Shown piece after piece: positions 1-5,163 of a DNA stretch of 5,163 bases. The stretch comes from an uncultured Methanobrevibacter sp. GTDB lineage: Archaea; Methanobacteriota; Methanobacteria; Methanobacteriales; Methanobacteriaceae. The DNA lies in contig CAMODR010000118.1 in the NCBI GenBank assembly GCA_946611495.1, forward strand, positions 1 through 5,163, written 5' to 3'. Below the pieces are notes generated by a model that worked only from the letters and a program-made list of their open reading frames with translations, was not told where the DNA came from and searched no databases. A program made the translations under genes and the position numbers. Every line of letters begins with the position of its first letter. The stretch's first letter is position 1.

Positions 1-3
1 GGA

Positions 4-342
4 TTATAATAACTTTAATTCACCAGTTATCTCATCTAAAGCTTCATCCTCATCAGGACCTAAGCCTAAGACAGTAATAGTGGATTCAGGCAATTGAGTT
101 CTGCCAGCATCTGTAACAAGATAGTAATTTATTCCCTTTTCCCTAGCAAGGTCCCTATATTTGAAAAGGTCCTCAAGACTTGGCACTTTCAAGACTACCT
201 TTGCATAAGCCTCATTTTCCCACTTACGCACTTTTTCCTTATCTGCATTCTTATAAGCACCTATTGCAGCATGACAACATTGAGCTGCAATCTTGCCTTT
301 TCCCATCTTCAAATCAGTTCTTACAATCATTACCTGTTTCAT
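4..342 (-). CDS. pth2: Peptidyl-tRNA hydrolase type 2 (Pth2)
   Basis: This is a complete 112-residue cytosolic enzyme that hydrolyses the ester bond of peptidyl-tRNAs released from ribosomes too early, returning free tRNA to the pool. It is the archaeal/eukaryotic type, unrelated in fold to bacterial Pth. The sequence shows the family's N-terminal block almost intact: MKQVMIVRTDLKMGKGK, then IAAQCCHAA at about 18-26, with Lys17 in the position of the lysine implicated in catalysis. It also shows the DAGRTQ block at 78-83 and GLGPDEDE at 93-100. Length (about 110-120 in the family) and termini match a whole protein. The ATG at 342 is preferred over the internal ATG at 330 because it keeps the conserved MKQV start and has a GTGAT ribosome binding site 4 nt upstream. 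The stop lies 3 nt from the window edge, so its terminator is not visible. Identity is near certain; the residue roles come from family knowledge. Confidence 0.97.
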   Translation of the reverse strand: MKQVMIVRTDLKMGKGKIAAQCCHAAIGAYKNADKEKVRKWENEAYAKVVLKVPSLEDLFKYRDLAREKGINYYLVTDAGRTQLPESTITVLGLGPDEDEALDEITGELKLL

Positions 343-346
343 TTAA

Positions 347-351
347 ATCAC
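347..351 (-). promoter_or_regulatory. Ribosome binding site of pth2
   Basis: On the minus strand the bases GTGAT stand 4 nt before the ATG at 342. GTGAT matches the distal half of the archaeal Shine-Dalgarno consensus GGAGGTGAT. This supports the upstream of two in-frame ATG codons as the true start. Confidence 0.6.
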
Positions 352-411
352 AATAATAAAAAAATTAATTTTAAAAAAAAGATTATTGATTTTAATTATC
401 CAAATTATTAA

Positions 412-444
412 TATTATATTAAACTCGAAATTATTTAAATATAA
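412..444 (-). promoter_or_regulatory. Candidate pth2 promoter (TATA-like boxes)
   Basis: Reading the minus strand, TTATATTTAAAT (444-433) is the best archaeal TATA-like sequence in the pth2 upstream gap. Transcription would start about 25 bases downstream, near 413, giving a leader of about 70 nt. A second AT-only candidate lies at about 424-412. In DNA this AT-rich such boxes arise by chance, so the exact position is weak. That pth2 has its own promoter is likelier than read-through, because T-tracts follow the CPBP gene. Confidence 0.3.
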
Positions 445-485
445 CTTAATGAGAATTTAAAAGAAAATATCAAATAGAATTAAAG

Positions 486-517
486 AAAAAAATTTAAAAT
501 AATTGAAAAATAGAATT
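486..517 (-). terminator. Candidate T-rich terminator of the CPBP protease gene
   Basis: Directly after the stop of the CPBP gene the minus strand is T-rich and includes an unbroken T7 run (492-486). Archaeal RNA polymerase can terminate at U-tracts without a hairpin, and I see no strong stem here. The call rests on T content and position only. Confidence 0.4.
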
Positions 518-1288
518 TTAAGATTTTAATACATTAAAATTATCACGTATGTATTTTATCATCAAAATTCCAGCAATAATAGAAATTATGAGCATTATAT
601 AAGAGATAGGGGCGCTAGCCGCTATAGGTTCAATATGACCAAAATCTGTAAGTATTGTACCAATAAGATTATTCAAGATATGAATAAATATTGGAATTAA
701 AATATTCTCTGTCTTTAAATAAATAATACATAATGCTATAGAGAAGATAAAAGTCACCAATAATCTTCCAAATCCATGAAATGCTGAAAATAAAAGAGAA
801 GTGATAATAACTGCATATAATACACTGATTTTGGAATTTAATTTATTAAATATTATCCCTCTAAATAACAGTTCCTCAACAATAGGTGCGAATATAACTG
901 AAGACAATACACTTAAGAGTAATGTAAATCCGCTATCATAAGAAAGCTGTAGGCCACTTGAAAAACTGGAATCAAATGTTCCAAAGAATGATAAAACAAA
1001 GAAACCAAAGAAGAAATTACATATAAATAAGTATAAAGCTTCATTTCTATTTTTTTCTATAAAAATTTCATCTATTCTAGGTTTTAAATCTTTTACTCCT
1101 CTAAATAAAAAAAGAAATACTAAAAATATAGCAAATAAAATTGAAAAGTCATGATCTATAATTCCTAATCTGCCAAAAGCTTTACTAAGCATTGAGGATG
1201 CTATAAATGCAATAACTAAACCAATTAGAATTTCTAAAAGGGAAAATGATTTCAATCGATCATTTAAATTTATTATACTTTTGTCCAT
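518..1288 (-). CDS. CPBP family intramembrane metalloprotease (CAAX protease-like)
   Basis: This is a 256-residue integral membrane protein of the CPBP (CAAX proteases and bacteriocin-processing, ABI/Rce1-like) family. The three family motifs are intact: EELLFRG at 138-144 (paired glutamates and arginine), F167-x3-H171 in LFSAFHGFG, and H203-x3-N207 in HILNNLIG. An active site is therefore expected. About seven or eight hydrophobic segments are visible, roughly at 17-36, 48-62, 84-103, 121-138, 157-170, 174-190, 196-213 and 228-245. The charged stretch at 63-83 is probably a loop. There is no cleavable signal peptide. The ATG at 1288 is supported by a GGTGG site 7 nt upstream. Codons are strongly AT-ending (many ATA, AAT, TTA), more so than in the ABCE1 gene. 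Many archaeal CPBP proteins have no known substrate. Possible roles are prenyl-protein processing, peptide maturation or immunity to a bacteriocin-like peptide, and nothing here decides among them. Confidence 0.9.
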   Translation of the reverse strand: MDKSIINLNDRLKSFSLLEILIGLVIAFIASSMLSKAFGRLGIIDHDFSILFAIFLVFLFLFRGVKDLKPRIDEIFIEKNRNEALYLFICNFFFGFFVLSFFGTFDSSFSSGLQLSYDSGFTLLLSVLSSVIFAPIVEELLFRGIIFNKLNSKISVLYAVIITSLLFSAFHGFGRLLVTFIFSIALCIIYLKTENILIPIFIHILNNLIGTILTDFGHIEPIAASAPISYIMLIISIIAGILMIKYIRDNFNVLKS

Positions 1289-1295
1289 TAAAACG

Positions 1296-1300
1296 CCACC
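1296..1300 (-). promoter_or_regulatory. Ribosome binding site of the CPBP gene
   Basis: The minus strand carries GGTGG with 7 nt to the ATG at 1288, a good match to the archaeal GGTG core at normal spacing. It stands out because the surrounding DNA has almost no G or C. Confidence 0.65.
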
Positions 1301-1321
1301 ACAAATAATACCACAAATAAT
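1298..1321. repeat. Perfect 12-bp tandem duplication in the CPBP leader
   Basis: The plus-strand unit ACCACAAATAAT occurs twice head to tail (1298-1309 and 1310-1321) with no mismatch. The first copy overlaps the ribosome binding site of the CPBP gene, so the duplication places a second, partial GTGGT-like element further upstream in its leader. It may be a recent slippage event or a duplicated protein or RNA binding site. Confidence 0.85.
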
Positions 1322-1370
1322 TAAAATATTATTTAATTGCTATTAATTAAATATTTCTACAAAAATCTTT

Positions 1371-1380
1371 TTTTATACAA
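1371..1380 (-). promoter_or_regulatory. Candidate TATA box of the CPBP gene
   Basis: The minus strand reads TTGTATAAAA here, a reasonable archaeal TATA-like sequence. A start about 25 bases downstream (near 1350) would give a leader of about 60 nt. Other AT-rich stretches near 1345 are alternatives, so this is a weak positional call. Confidence 0.25.
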
Positions 1381-1400
1381 AAGACTATACTAAAAGACCA

Positions 1401-1560
1401 GACTACACAAAATTATTATAAACTATTAAAAACAAACTATATTTATTATAAATTATTAAGGATAATAATTATTCCAATAAACTATTAAAACATTATATTT
1501 ATCAAAAAATTATTTAGGATTAATAATTATTCCAAATTAACAATACTTATATTATTATTT
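1401..1560. repeat. Imperfect ~58-bp repeats upstream of the ABCE1 gene
   Basis: The plus strand can be laid out as three degenerate units of about 57-59 bp starting near 1401, 1460 and 1517. ATAAACTATTAAAA is identical at 1418-1431 and 1477-1490 (offset 59). TAATAATTATTCCAA is identical at 1463-1477 and 1521-1535 (offset 58), each preceded by GGA or GGAT; it contains the 10-bp palindrome AATAATTATT. TATATTTAT is identical at 1438-1446 and 1494-1502, with TATATTATT at 1548-1556. The regular offsets argue for an old tandem duplication rather than chance AT similarity, though small indels separate the copies. Confidence 0.6.
1438..1556 (+). promoter_or_regulatory. Candidate promoter region of ABCE1 with three TATA-like boxes
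   Basis: Three TATA-like boxes, TATATTTAT at 1438 and at 1494 and TATATTATT at 1548, recur every 54-56 bp within the duplicated segment. With the usual archaeal spacing of about 25 bases they would start transcripts near 1467, 1523 and 1577. The first two leaders would include the ribosome binding site; the third would be almost leaderless. The middle box seems most plausible. Which one is used cannot be told from sequence. Confidence 0.35.
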
Positions 1561-1569
1561 AGAGGATAT

Positions 1570-1575
1570 GGAGAT
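1570..1575 (+). promoter_or_regulatory. Ribosome binding site of ABCE1
   Basis: GGAGAT stands just ahead of the ATG at 1579, with the GGAG core 5 nt away. A second purine-rich element, AGAGGA at 1561-1566, lies further upstream. The position fixes the ATG at 1579, which also gives the conserved RLI N-terminus MSRISILD. Confidence 0.7.
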
Positions 1576-1578
1576 AAA

Positions 1579-3354
1579 ATGAGCAGAATTTCTATTTTAG
1601 ACAAGGACAAGTGTCAGCCAAAGAAATGTAATACTGTATGCATGCACTACTGTCCTGGCGTACGTATGGATGAAGATACAATAGTAATTGATGAACAGAC
1701 AAAAAAACCATTGATTTCTGAAGAATTATGTTCTGGATGTGGTATCTGCACCAACAGATGTCCATTTGGAGCAATCAGTGTTATTAACTTACCTGAAGCA
1801 TTAGATGACCCTATTCACAGATATGGGCAAAATGCTTTCGAACTATTCGGTTTGCCAACCCTTAAAGATGGAACAGTTCTTGGTCTTCTCGGACAAAACG
1901 GTATAGGAAAATCAACAATCATGAGAATATTATCCGGAGAGCTTATTCCAAACCTTGGTAACTATGAAGAGGAAGCAAGCTGGGACAAGGTCATAGACTA
2001 TTATAAGGGTTCAGCTCTTCAAAATTACTTTAAGTCACTTCAAGCAGGAGAAATCAAGACAATCCACAAGCCACAAATGGTAGATCAACTCCCAAAAGTC
2101 GTTAAGGGAAATGTAATGGGCTTATTATCAAATGTGGATGAAAGAAACAAGCTTGATGAGATAGTGGACGACCTTGACTTGAAAAACGTTCTTGAAAGAG
2201 ACATGCAAAACTTAAGTGGTGGAGAGCTTCAAAGAGTTGCAATTGCTGCTACAGTTCTTCGTGAAGGTGATTTCTACTACTTCGACGAACCAACATCATG
2301 GTTAGACGTTCGCCAAAGGCTTAACGCTGTAAAAGTAATCCGTTCCCTTGCTGAGGCAGGCAAATCTGTCCTTGTAATTGAGCACGACTTAGCTACACTT
2401 GATGCTATGAGTGACAATGTTCACTTATTATATGGTCAACCTGGAGGATACGGAGTAGTTAGTGGAAATAAAGGTGTTAGAGTAGGAATCAATGCATACA
2501 TTAACGGATTCTTGCAAGAAGAGAATGTCAGAATCAGAAAAACACCAATCGAATTCAGCATTCGCCCTCCAACTCCAGAAGATGATGGAGAAGTCTTAAG
2601 TGAATACAGCGACCTTAAAAAGGAATACGATGGATTTACCCTTGAAGCAGAAGCAGGTAAAATTTACCATGACGAGATAGTCACTGCATTCGGTTCAAAC
2701 GGTATAGGTAAGACCACATTTGCAAAAATCCTTGCAGGAGTTGAAAAGGCAACAAGTGGAGACATTTTAGAGAAAGTTGAAATTGCATATAAGCCACAGT
2801 ACATTGTTTCTGACTTTGATGGAACTGTTCAAGAGTTTTTATTCAGCAATGCACCAACTTACGGTTCTAACATATTCAACAGTGAAATTGGAAAGCCATT
2901 GGCTTTAGATGATTTGCTTGATAAAAAGGTTAAGAAATTAAGTGGTGGAGAACTTCAAAGACTAGCAATAGCTGTAACATTATCACAAGATGCTGAAATC
3001 TATCTTTTCGACGAACCGACTGCATTTTTAGATGTAGAGCAAAGGTTAGTAGCTGCAAGAGTTATTAGAAAACTTGTAGAAAGCAGAAATGCAGCATCAC
3101 TTATTGTAGACCACGATATAGTATTTATTGACTACATTTCAGACAGAGCTATGGTATTCAAAGGAGAGCCTGGTTTAAACGGTATCGCTTCCAAGCCAAC
3201 TGACCTTAGAACTTCTATGAACCAGTTCTTAGGAGATCTTGACATTACATTTAGAAGAGATAAGGAAACCAAACGTCCTAGAGTAAATAAATACGATTCA
3301 TTCCTTGATAGAGAACAAAAAGAACAAGGAGAATACTATTACTTAAAAGAATAA
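1579..3354 (+). CDS. abce1: Ribosome-recycling ATPase ABCE1 / RLI (Fe-S twin ABC protein)
   Basis: This 591-residue soluble ATPase splits post-termination ribosomes into subunits, working with release factor aRF1 or Pelota. The N-terminal ferredoxin-like domain keeps all eight cysteines for two [4Fe-4S] clusters: C12, C17, C21, C25 and C51, C54, C57, C61. The first nucleotide-binding domain has Walker [10 protein letters not shown] (105-113), the helix-loop-helix insertion specific to this family (about 136-173), signature LSGGELQR (212-219), Walker B ending D236-E237, and switch His269. The second has Walker [10 protein letters not shown] (372-380), signature LSGGELQR (454-461), Walker B D478-E479, and switch His512. 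A basic hinge tail follows (about 541-575). Every ATP-site residue is present, and the length matches the family (about 590-600). Codons are richer in AAC, TTC, GAC and CTT than in the CPBP gene, as expected for a highly expressed essential gene. It stands alone, divergent from the CPBP gene and convergent with the aminotransferase. Confidence 0.98.
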   Translation: MSRISILDKDKCQPKKCNTVCMHYCPGVRMDEDTIVIDEQTKKPLISEELCSGCGICTNRCPFGAISVINLPEALDDPIHRYGQNAFELFGLPTLKDGTVLGLLGQNGIGKSTIMRILSGELIPNLGNYEEEASWDKVIDYYKGSALQNYFKSLQAGEIKTIHKPQMVDQLPKVVKGNVMGLLSNVDERNKLDEIVDDLDLKNVLERDMQNLSGGELQRVAIAATVLREGDFYYFDEPTSWLDVRQRLNAVKVIRSLAEAGKSVLVIEHDLATLDAMSDNVHLLYGQPGGYGVVSGNKGVRVGINAYINGFLQEENVRIRKTPIEFSIRPPTPEDDGEVLSEYSDLKKEYDGFTLEAEAGKIYHDEIVTAFGSNGIGKTTFAKILAGVEKATSGDILEKVEIAYKPQYIVSDFDGTVQEFLFSNAPTYGSNIFNSEIGKPLALDDLLDKKVKKLSGGELQRLAIAVTLSQDAEIYLFDEPTAFLDVEQRLVAARVIRKLVESRNAASLIVDHDIVFIDYISDRAMVFKGEPGLNGIASKPTDLRTSMNQFLGDLDITFRRDKETKRPRVNKYDSFLDREQKEQGEYYYLKE

Positions 3355-3370
3355 TTAAAAAGCGATTAAG

Positions 3371-3407
3371 GACAAGTTTTATTAAAAAACTTGTCTAAAA
3401 TTTTTTT
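3371..3407 (+). terminator. Hairpin plus T7 terminator of ABCE1
   Basis: GACAAGTTTT (3371-3380) and AAAACTTGTC (3386-3395) form a perfect 10-bp stem with a 5-nt loop (ATTAA), and one more G-T pair is possible at the base (3370 with 3396). A TAAAA spacer leads to seven Ts at 3401-3407. The hairpin begins 16 nt after the ABCE1 stop codon. It looks like a bacterial intrinsic terminator. In archaea the T-tract is the essential part, and the stem may instead protect the mRNA 3' end. Confidence 0.75.
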
Positions 3408-3440
3408 AAAAAAATATATTATTCGTAAAAATACGAATAA
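3408..3440 (-). terminator. Hairpin plus T7 terminator facing the opposite way
   Basis: On the minus strand TTATTCGTA (3440-3432) pairs perfectly with TACGAATAA (3427-3419) across a TTTT loop, giving a 9-bp stem. TATA and then seven Ts (3414-3408) follow. It would stop transcripts of the aminotransferase, which end at 3564. It abuts the ABCE1 terminator: the T7A7 block 3401-3414 supplies the T-tract for each direction. Confidence 0.65.
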
Positions 3441-3460
3441 ATATGGATTAAAAATTATTG

Positions 3461-3540
3461 TGATAAAAAATAAGAAGAAATAATAAAAAATAAATAAAAA
3501 TGATAAAAAATAAATAAAAATGATAAAAAATAAATAAAAA
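3461..3540. repeat. 20-bp A-rich tandem repeat, four copies
   Basis: Four exact-length 20-bp units lie head to tail. Copies 3 and 4 (3501-3520, 3521-3540) are identical, reading TGATAAAAAATAAATAAAAA. Copy 2 (3481-3500) has one mismatch (second base), and copy 1 (3461-3480) has three. On the minus strand each copy gives T5 and T6 runs just downstream of the aminotransferase stop, so the array can act as a series of U-tract termination signals. It could equally be neutral replication slippage in low-complexity DNA. No coding potential is apparent. Confidence 0.9.
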
Positions 3541-3563
3541 AGAGAAATAAACTAAATAATAAA

Positions 3564-4724
3564 TTATTTAGTTCTTAAAGCTTCAACAGCAAGTACAAAC
3601 TCACGAGCAAATACTTTAACCTTTTCAGGATCAATTGAATAGCTAACCCTAAGATATCTGTCACCAAAGGTATTACTTGTATAGGAACCTTGTCTGGTGA
3701 AGACTTTCTTCTCAATCAAATAGGAAGACATATCCTCAGGATCGATTCCAGCACCTGACAAATCAATTCCCATCATATTTGCACTAGACGGATATACCGG
3801 CAAGAAAACACCTTCACACTGGTCAACTGCCTCTTTAATAATCTTCTGATTTTCAAAAGTGGTATCTCTAACTCTATCAATCCACTCATCTTTAGTCTTT
3901 AAAGCAGCAAGTGCACCAGCTTGTGCTACCATGCTTGTACCTACATCATTAATGATTATGCTTTTAACAACATCAATAACTTCTTGGGAAGATATGATTG
4001 CTCCTAACCTTAAACCTGCCATACCAAATATTTTAGAGAAACTGTAACAAGTTATAGTATTATTTGGCGCATATTTAGCGGCAAGGGTGTGTTTTTGAGC
4101 AAAATCCCTATAAGTTACATCATGCAATAAGAATAAGTCATTTTCTATAGCAATTTCAGCAAATTCCTTGATTTCCTCTTCAGTGTAAGAGCTTCCAAGA
4201 GGGTTTAATGGATCGATTAAAAGAATTACTTTAGTATTTTCATCCATATTTTCTCGAACAAGTTGAGGAGTTAACTTATAATTGTTCTCTTCACTATAAA
4301 TCTCAACTGCCCTTACTTCTGTAGCGAATCTGCTTGCAAAGTTATCGATAATAAGATATCCAGGATCAGGAGTTATTACATTATCTTCAGGTGCTAAAAC
4401 GGCATTCATGGCCAAGTATAAAGATTCAGTTGCACCTGCATTAACATATATGCTTAAGTCTTCTAAGCCCAAATCTTTTAAGATTAAAGATTGGAGTTCT
4501 GTAAATCCTTCTGGAGGTGGGTACTTACAGTATTCATCACTTTCAATGCATTCAATCATAGCATCATGCACTTTCTGATTGTGACCAATATGCAATTCAT
4601 TTGTATTTTGACCCATCCAAATCATTTCTTTATCATCAAAAACAGCTTCAAAGAACTGGTTTGCAGATTCATAACCATCAGGAATAATTTTAGCTGCTTT
4701 TGCATATTTTTTCTTTTGGATCAT
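3564..4724 (-). CDS. Class I/II PLP-dependent aminotransferase (fold type I)
   Basis: This is a complete cytosolic pyridoxal-phosphate enzyme of 386 residues counted from the ATG at 4724, within the usual family range of about 370-410. From the N-terminus the family landmarks are YPPPEGFTEL (68-77, the usual Y-x3-G segment), the cofactor phosphate loop NAGATES (95-101), DPLNPLG (171-177, with Asn174 expected to contact the pyridoxal oxygen), HDVTYRDF (201-208, Asp202 for the pyridine nitrogen and Tyr205), SFSKIFGMAGLRLG (228-241, Lys231 as the Schiff-base lysine), and YLRVSYS (357-363, Arg359 as the substrate carboxylate arginine). NPLG replaces the commoner NPTG. The enzyme should move an amino group between an amino acid and a 2-oxo acid. 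The substrate cannot be named; aspartate-, histidinol-phosphate- and decarboxylase-like members share these motifs. It has no close partner gene here. In-frame GTG (4727) and TTG (4733) codons are alternative starts. Confidence 0.92.
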   Translation of the reverse strand: MIQKKKYAKAAKIIPDGYESANQFFEAVFDDKEMIWMGQNTNELHIGHNQKVHDAMIECIESDEYCKYPPPEGFTELQSLILKDLGLEDLSIYVNAGATESLYLAMNAVLAPEDNVITPDPGYLIIDNFASRFATEVRAVEIYSEENNYKLTPQLVRENMDENTKVILLIDPLNPLGSSYTEEEIKEFAEIAIENDLFLLHDVTYRDFAQKHTLAAKYAPNNTITCYSFSKIFGMAGLRLGAIISSQEVIDVVKSIIINDVGTSMVAQAGALAALKTKDEWIDRVRDTTFENQKIIKEAVDQCEGVFLPVYPSSANMMGIDLSGAGIDPEDMSSYLIEKKVFTRQGSYTSNTFGDRYLRVSYSIDPEKVKVFAREFVLAVEALRTK

Positions 4725-4734
4725 CACTAACAAA

Positions 4735-4740
4735 TCCTTT
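4735..4740 (-). promoter_or_regulatory. Ribosome binding site of the aminotransferase, start-deciding
   Basis: The minus strand has AAAGGA here. It is 10 nt from ATG 4724, 7 nt from GTG 4727, and only 1 nt from TTG 4733. The TTG is therefore unlikely. The GTG has ideal spacing, while the ATG is the stronger codon; the two differ by one residue. Confidence 0.55.
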
Positions 4741-4795
4741 CAATTAATTAAAAATAAATAATAAAAATTTTAATAAAAATGTCTTGAAAATAGTA

Positions 4796-4815
4796 TTTTG
4801 TTTATTTAAACAAAA
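4796..4815. promoter_or_regulatory. Operator-like 20-bp palindrome upstream of the aminotransferase
   Basis: TTTTGTTTA (4796-4804) and TAAACAAAA (4807-4815) are perfect 9-bp inverted arms around TT. The site includes G-C pairs, so it is less likely to be chance than the A/T palindromes nearby. It overlaps the downstream edge of the best TATA-like box and would cover the stretch between box and start site, where archaeal repressors typically bind. The regulator is unknown. An RNA hairpin is less likely, as the 2-nt loop is too small without opening a pair. Confidence 0.45.
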
Positions 4816-4823
4816 ATATAGCC
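4812..4823 (-). promoter_or_regulatory. Candidate TATA box of the aminotransferase gene
   Basis: The minus strand reads GGCTATATTTTT here, the best box in the gap because a GC-containing flank defines its edge. Transcription would start near 4792, giving a leader of about 68 nt. Alternative AT-only boxes lie around 4853-4872. Confidence 0.35.
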
Positions 4824-5017
4824 TAAAACTATAATGAATTTTCGAACATACAACATTATATAATATATTAAAAGATACATATAAAACTATTTATAAAAAG
4901 GCTAGTGCAGATAAAATAATAGACAAAAACATACATTATAACTAAAAAAATTATTAAATTAATAAAAAAAAGTATTAATATTAGAAATTATCATAAAATC
5001 CGACTAAAAAAAATAAA
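4824..5017. other. Gene-free A-rich spacer
   Basis: With the promoter segment (4725-4823) and the repeat (5018-5163), this is part of a stretch of about 440 bp without a recognisable gene. It is almost entirely A and T, with stops in every frame. Small G/C-containing islands (for example GGCTAGTGCAG near 4900-4911) fold into nothing convincing. I see no tRNA, snoRNA or other RNA gene. Confidence 0.6.
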
Positions 5018-5163
5018 ATGAAGAAATTAAAAAAAGAAATAAAAAATGCTGAAAAAGAAATAAATAAAATAAAAAAATAAATAAAAAAATGTTAAAAAAG
5101 AAATAAAAAAAATAAAAAAATAAATAAAAAAATGTTAAAAAAGAAATAAAAAAAATAAAAAAT
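5018..5163. repeat. 43-bp A-rich tandem repeat, cut by the window end
   Basis: Units beginning with ATG recur every 43 bp at 5046, 5089 and 5132. Unit 1 (5046-5088) and unit 2 (5089-5131) differ at three positions. Unit 3 matches unit 2 up to the last base visible, where its A-run is one base shorter. A shorter related segment (28 bp) precedes them at 5018-5045. On the minus strand the array is a series of T5-T8 runs, as expected beyond the 3' end of a leftward gene lying to the right. A 20-codon lysine-rich reading frame (5018-5080) exists on the plus strand but looks incidental. Confidence 0.85.

Noticed and set aside
94..411. Open reading frame of 105 codons on the plus strand
   Set aside because: It lies antisense to pth2 and continues into A-rich intergenic DNA. 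Its product is low complexity with no family resemblance.
1568..1582. Tiny upstream frame (ATG GAG ATA AAA TGA) overlapping the ABCE1 start
   Set aside because: Its ATG overlaps the GGAG ribosome binding site itself, so it is almost surely incidental.
1592..1774. Minus-strand frame of 60 codons
   Set aside because: It is antisense to the highly conserved Fe-S domain of ABCE1, whose coding frame explains the sequence.
3461..3540. CRISPR-like array
   Set aside because: The units are directly adjacent with no unique spacers, so it is a simple tandem repeat.
3859..4047. Plus-strand frame of 62 codons
   Set aside because: It is antisense to the aminotransferase, has no ribosome binding site, and shows no recognisable protein.
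4491..4730. Plus-strand frame of 79 codons
   Set aside because: It is antisense to the N-terminal part of the aminotransferase, and its hydrophobic, cysteine-rich product is typical of a reverse-strand artefact.
4824..5017. Possible small RNA or RNA gene in the A-rich spacer
   Set aside because: RNA genes in AT-rich archaea normally stand out as G+C-rich islands; none is present and no stable fold is visible.
5018..5080. 20-codon lysine-rich frame in the 43-bp repeat
   Set aside because: Its codons are almost all A-runs, the later repeat units do not maintain the frame, and no ribosome binding site precedes it.

Overview
The window looks like a stretch of a very AT-rich methanogen genome, most likely order Methanobacteriales and Methanobrevibacter-like. 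Two of its four genes are diagnostic. A type 2 peptidyl-tRNA hydrolase (Pth2) is the archaeal/eukaryotic enzyme. A full-length ABCE1/RLI ribosome-recycling ATPase with its N-terminal iron-sulfur domain is found only in archaea and eukaryotes. Ribosome binding sites of GGTG/GGAG type, T-rich gene ends and TATA-like boxes fit this. Genus-level placement is inference from base composition and protein style.

Layout, left to right: pth2 (minus, 342 to 4); an AT-rich gap of about 175 bp; a CPBP-type intramembrane protease (minus, 1288 to 518); a divergent intergenic region of 290 bp with degenerate ~58 bp repeats carrying three evenly spaced TATA-like boxes; ABCE1 (plus, 1579 to 3354); a 209 bp convergent gap with two back-to-back hairpin/T-tract terminators and a 20 bp tandem repeat; a class I/II PLP-dependent aminotransferase (minus, preferred start 4724, end 3564); and a gene-free, extremely A-rich tail (about 4725-5163) holding a probable promoter, an operator-like palindrome and a 43 bp tandem repeat cut by the window edge.

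None of the genes forms a tight operon; each seems to have its own promoter and leader. Pth2 and ABCE1 both act when translation ends or fails: Pth2 frees tRNA from dropped-off peptidyl-tRNA, and ABCE1 splits post-termination ribosomes. Their proximity is suggestive only, since they lie on opposite strands with a membrane protease between them. The aminotransferase is a metabolic enzyme of undetermined substrate. I see no mobile element, CRISPR array, RNA gene, defence island or new multigene system. The unusual content is in the intergenic DNA: the mirror-image terminator, two A-rich tandem arrays sharing a core, the duplicated promoter region of ABCE1, and the palindrome upstream of the aminotransferase.
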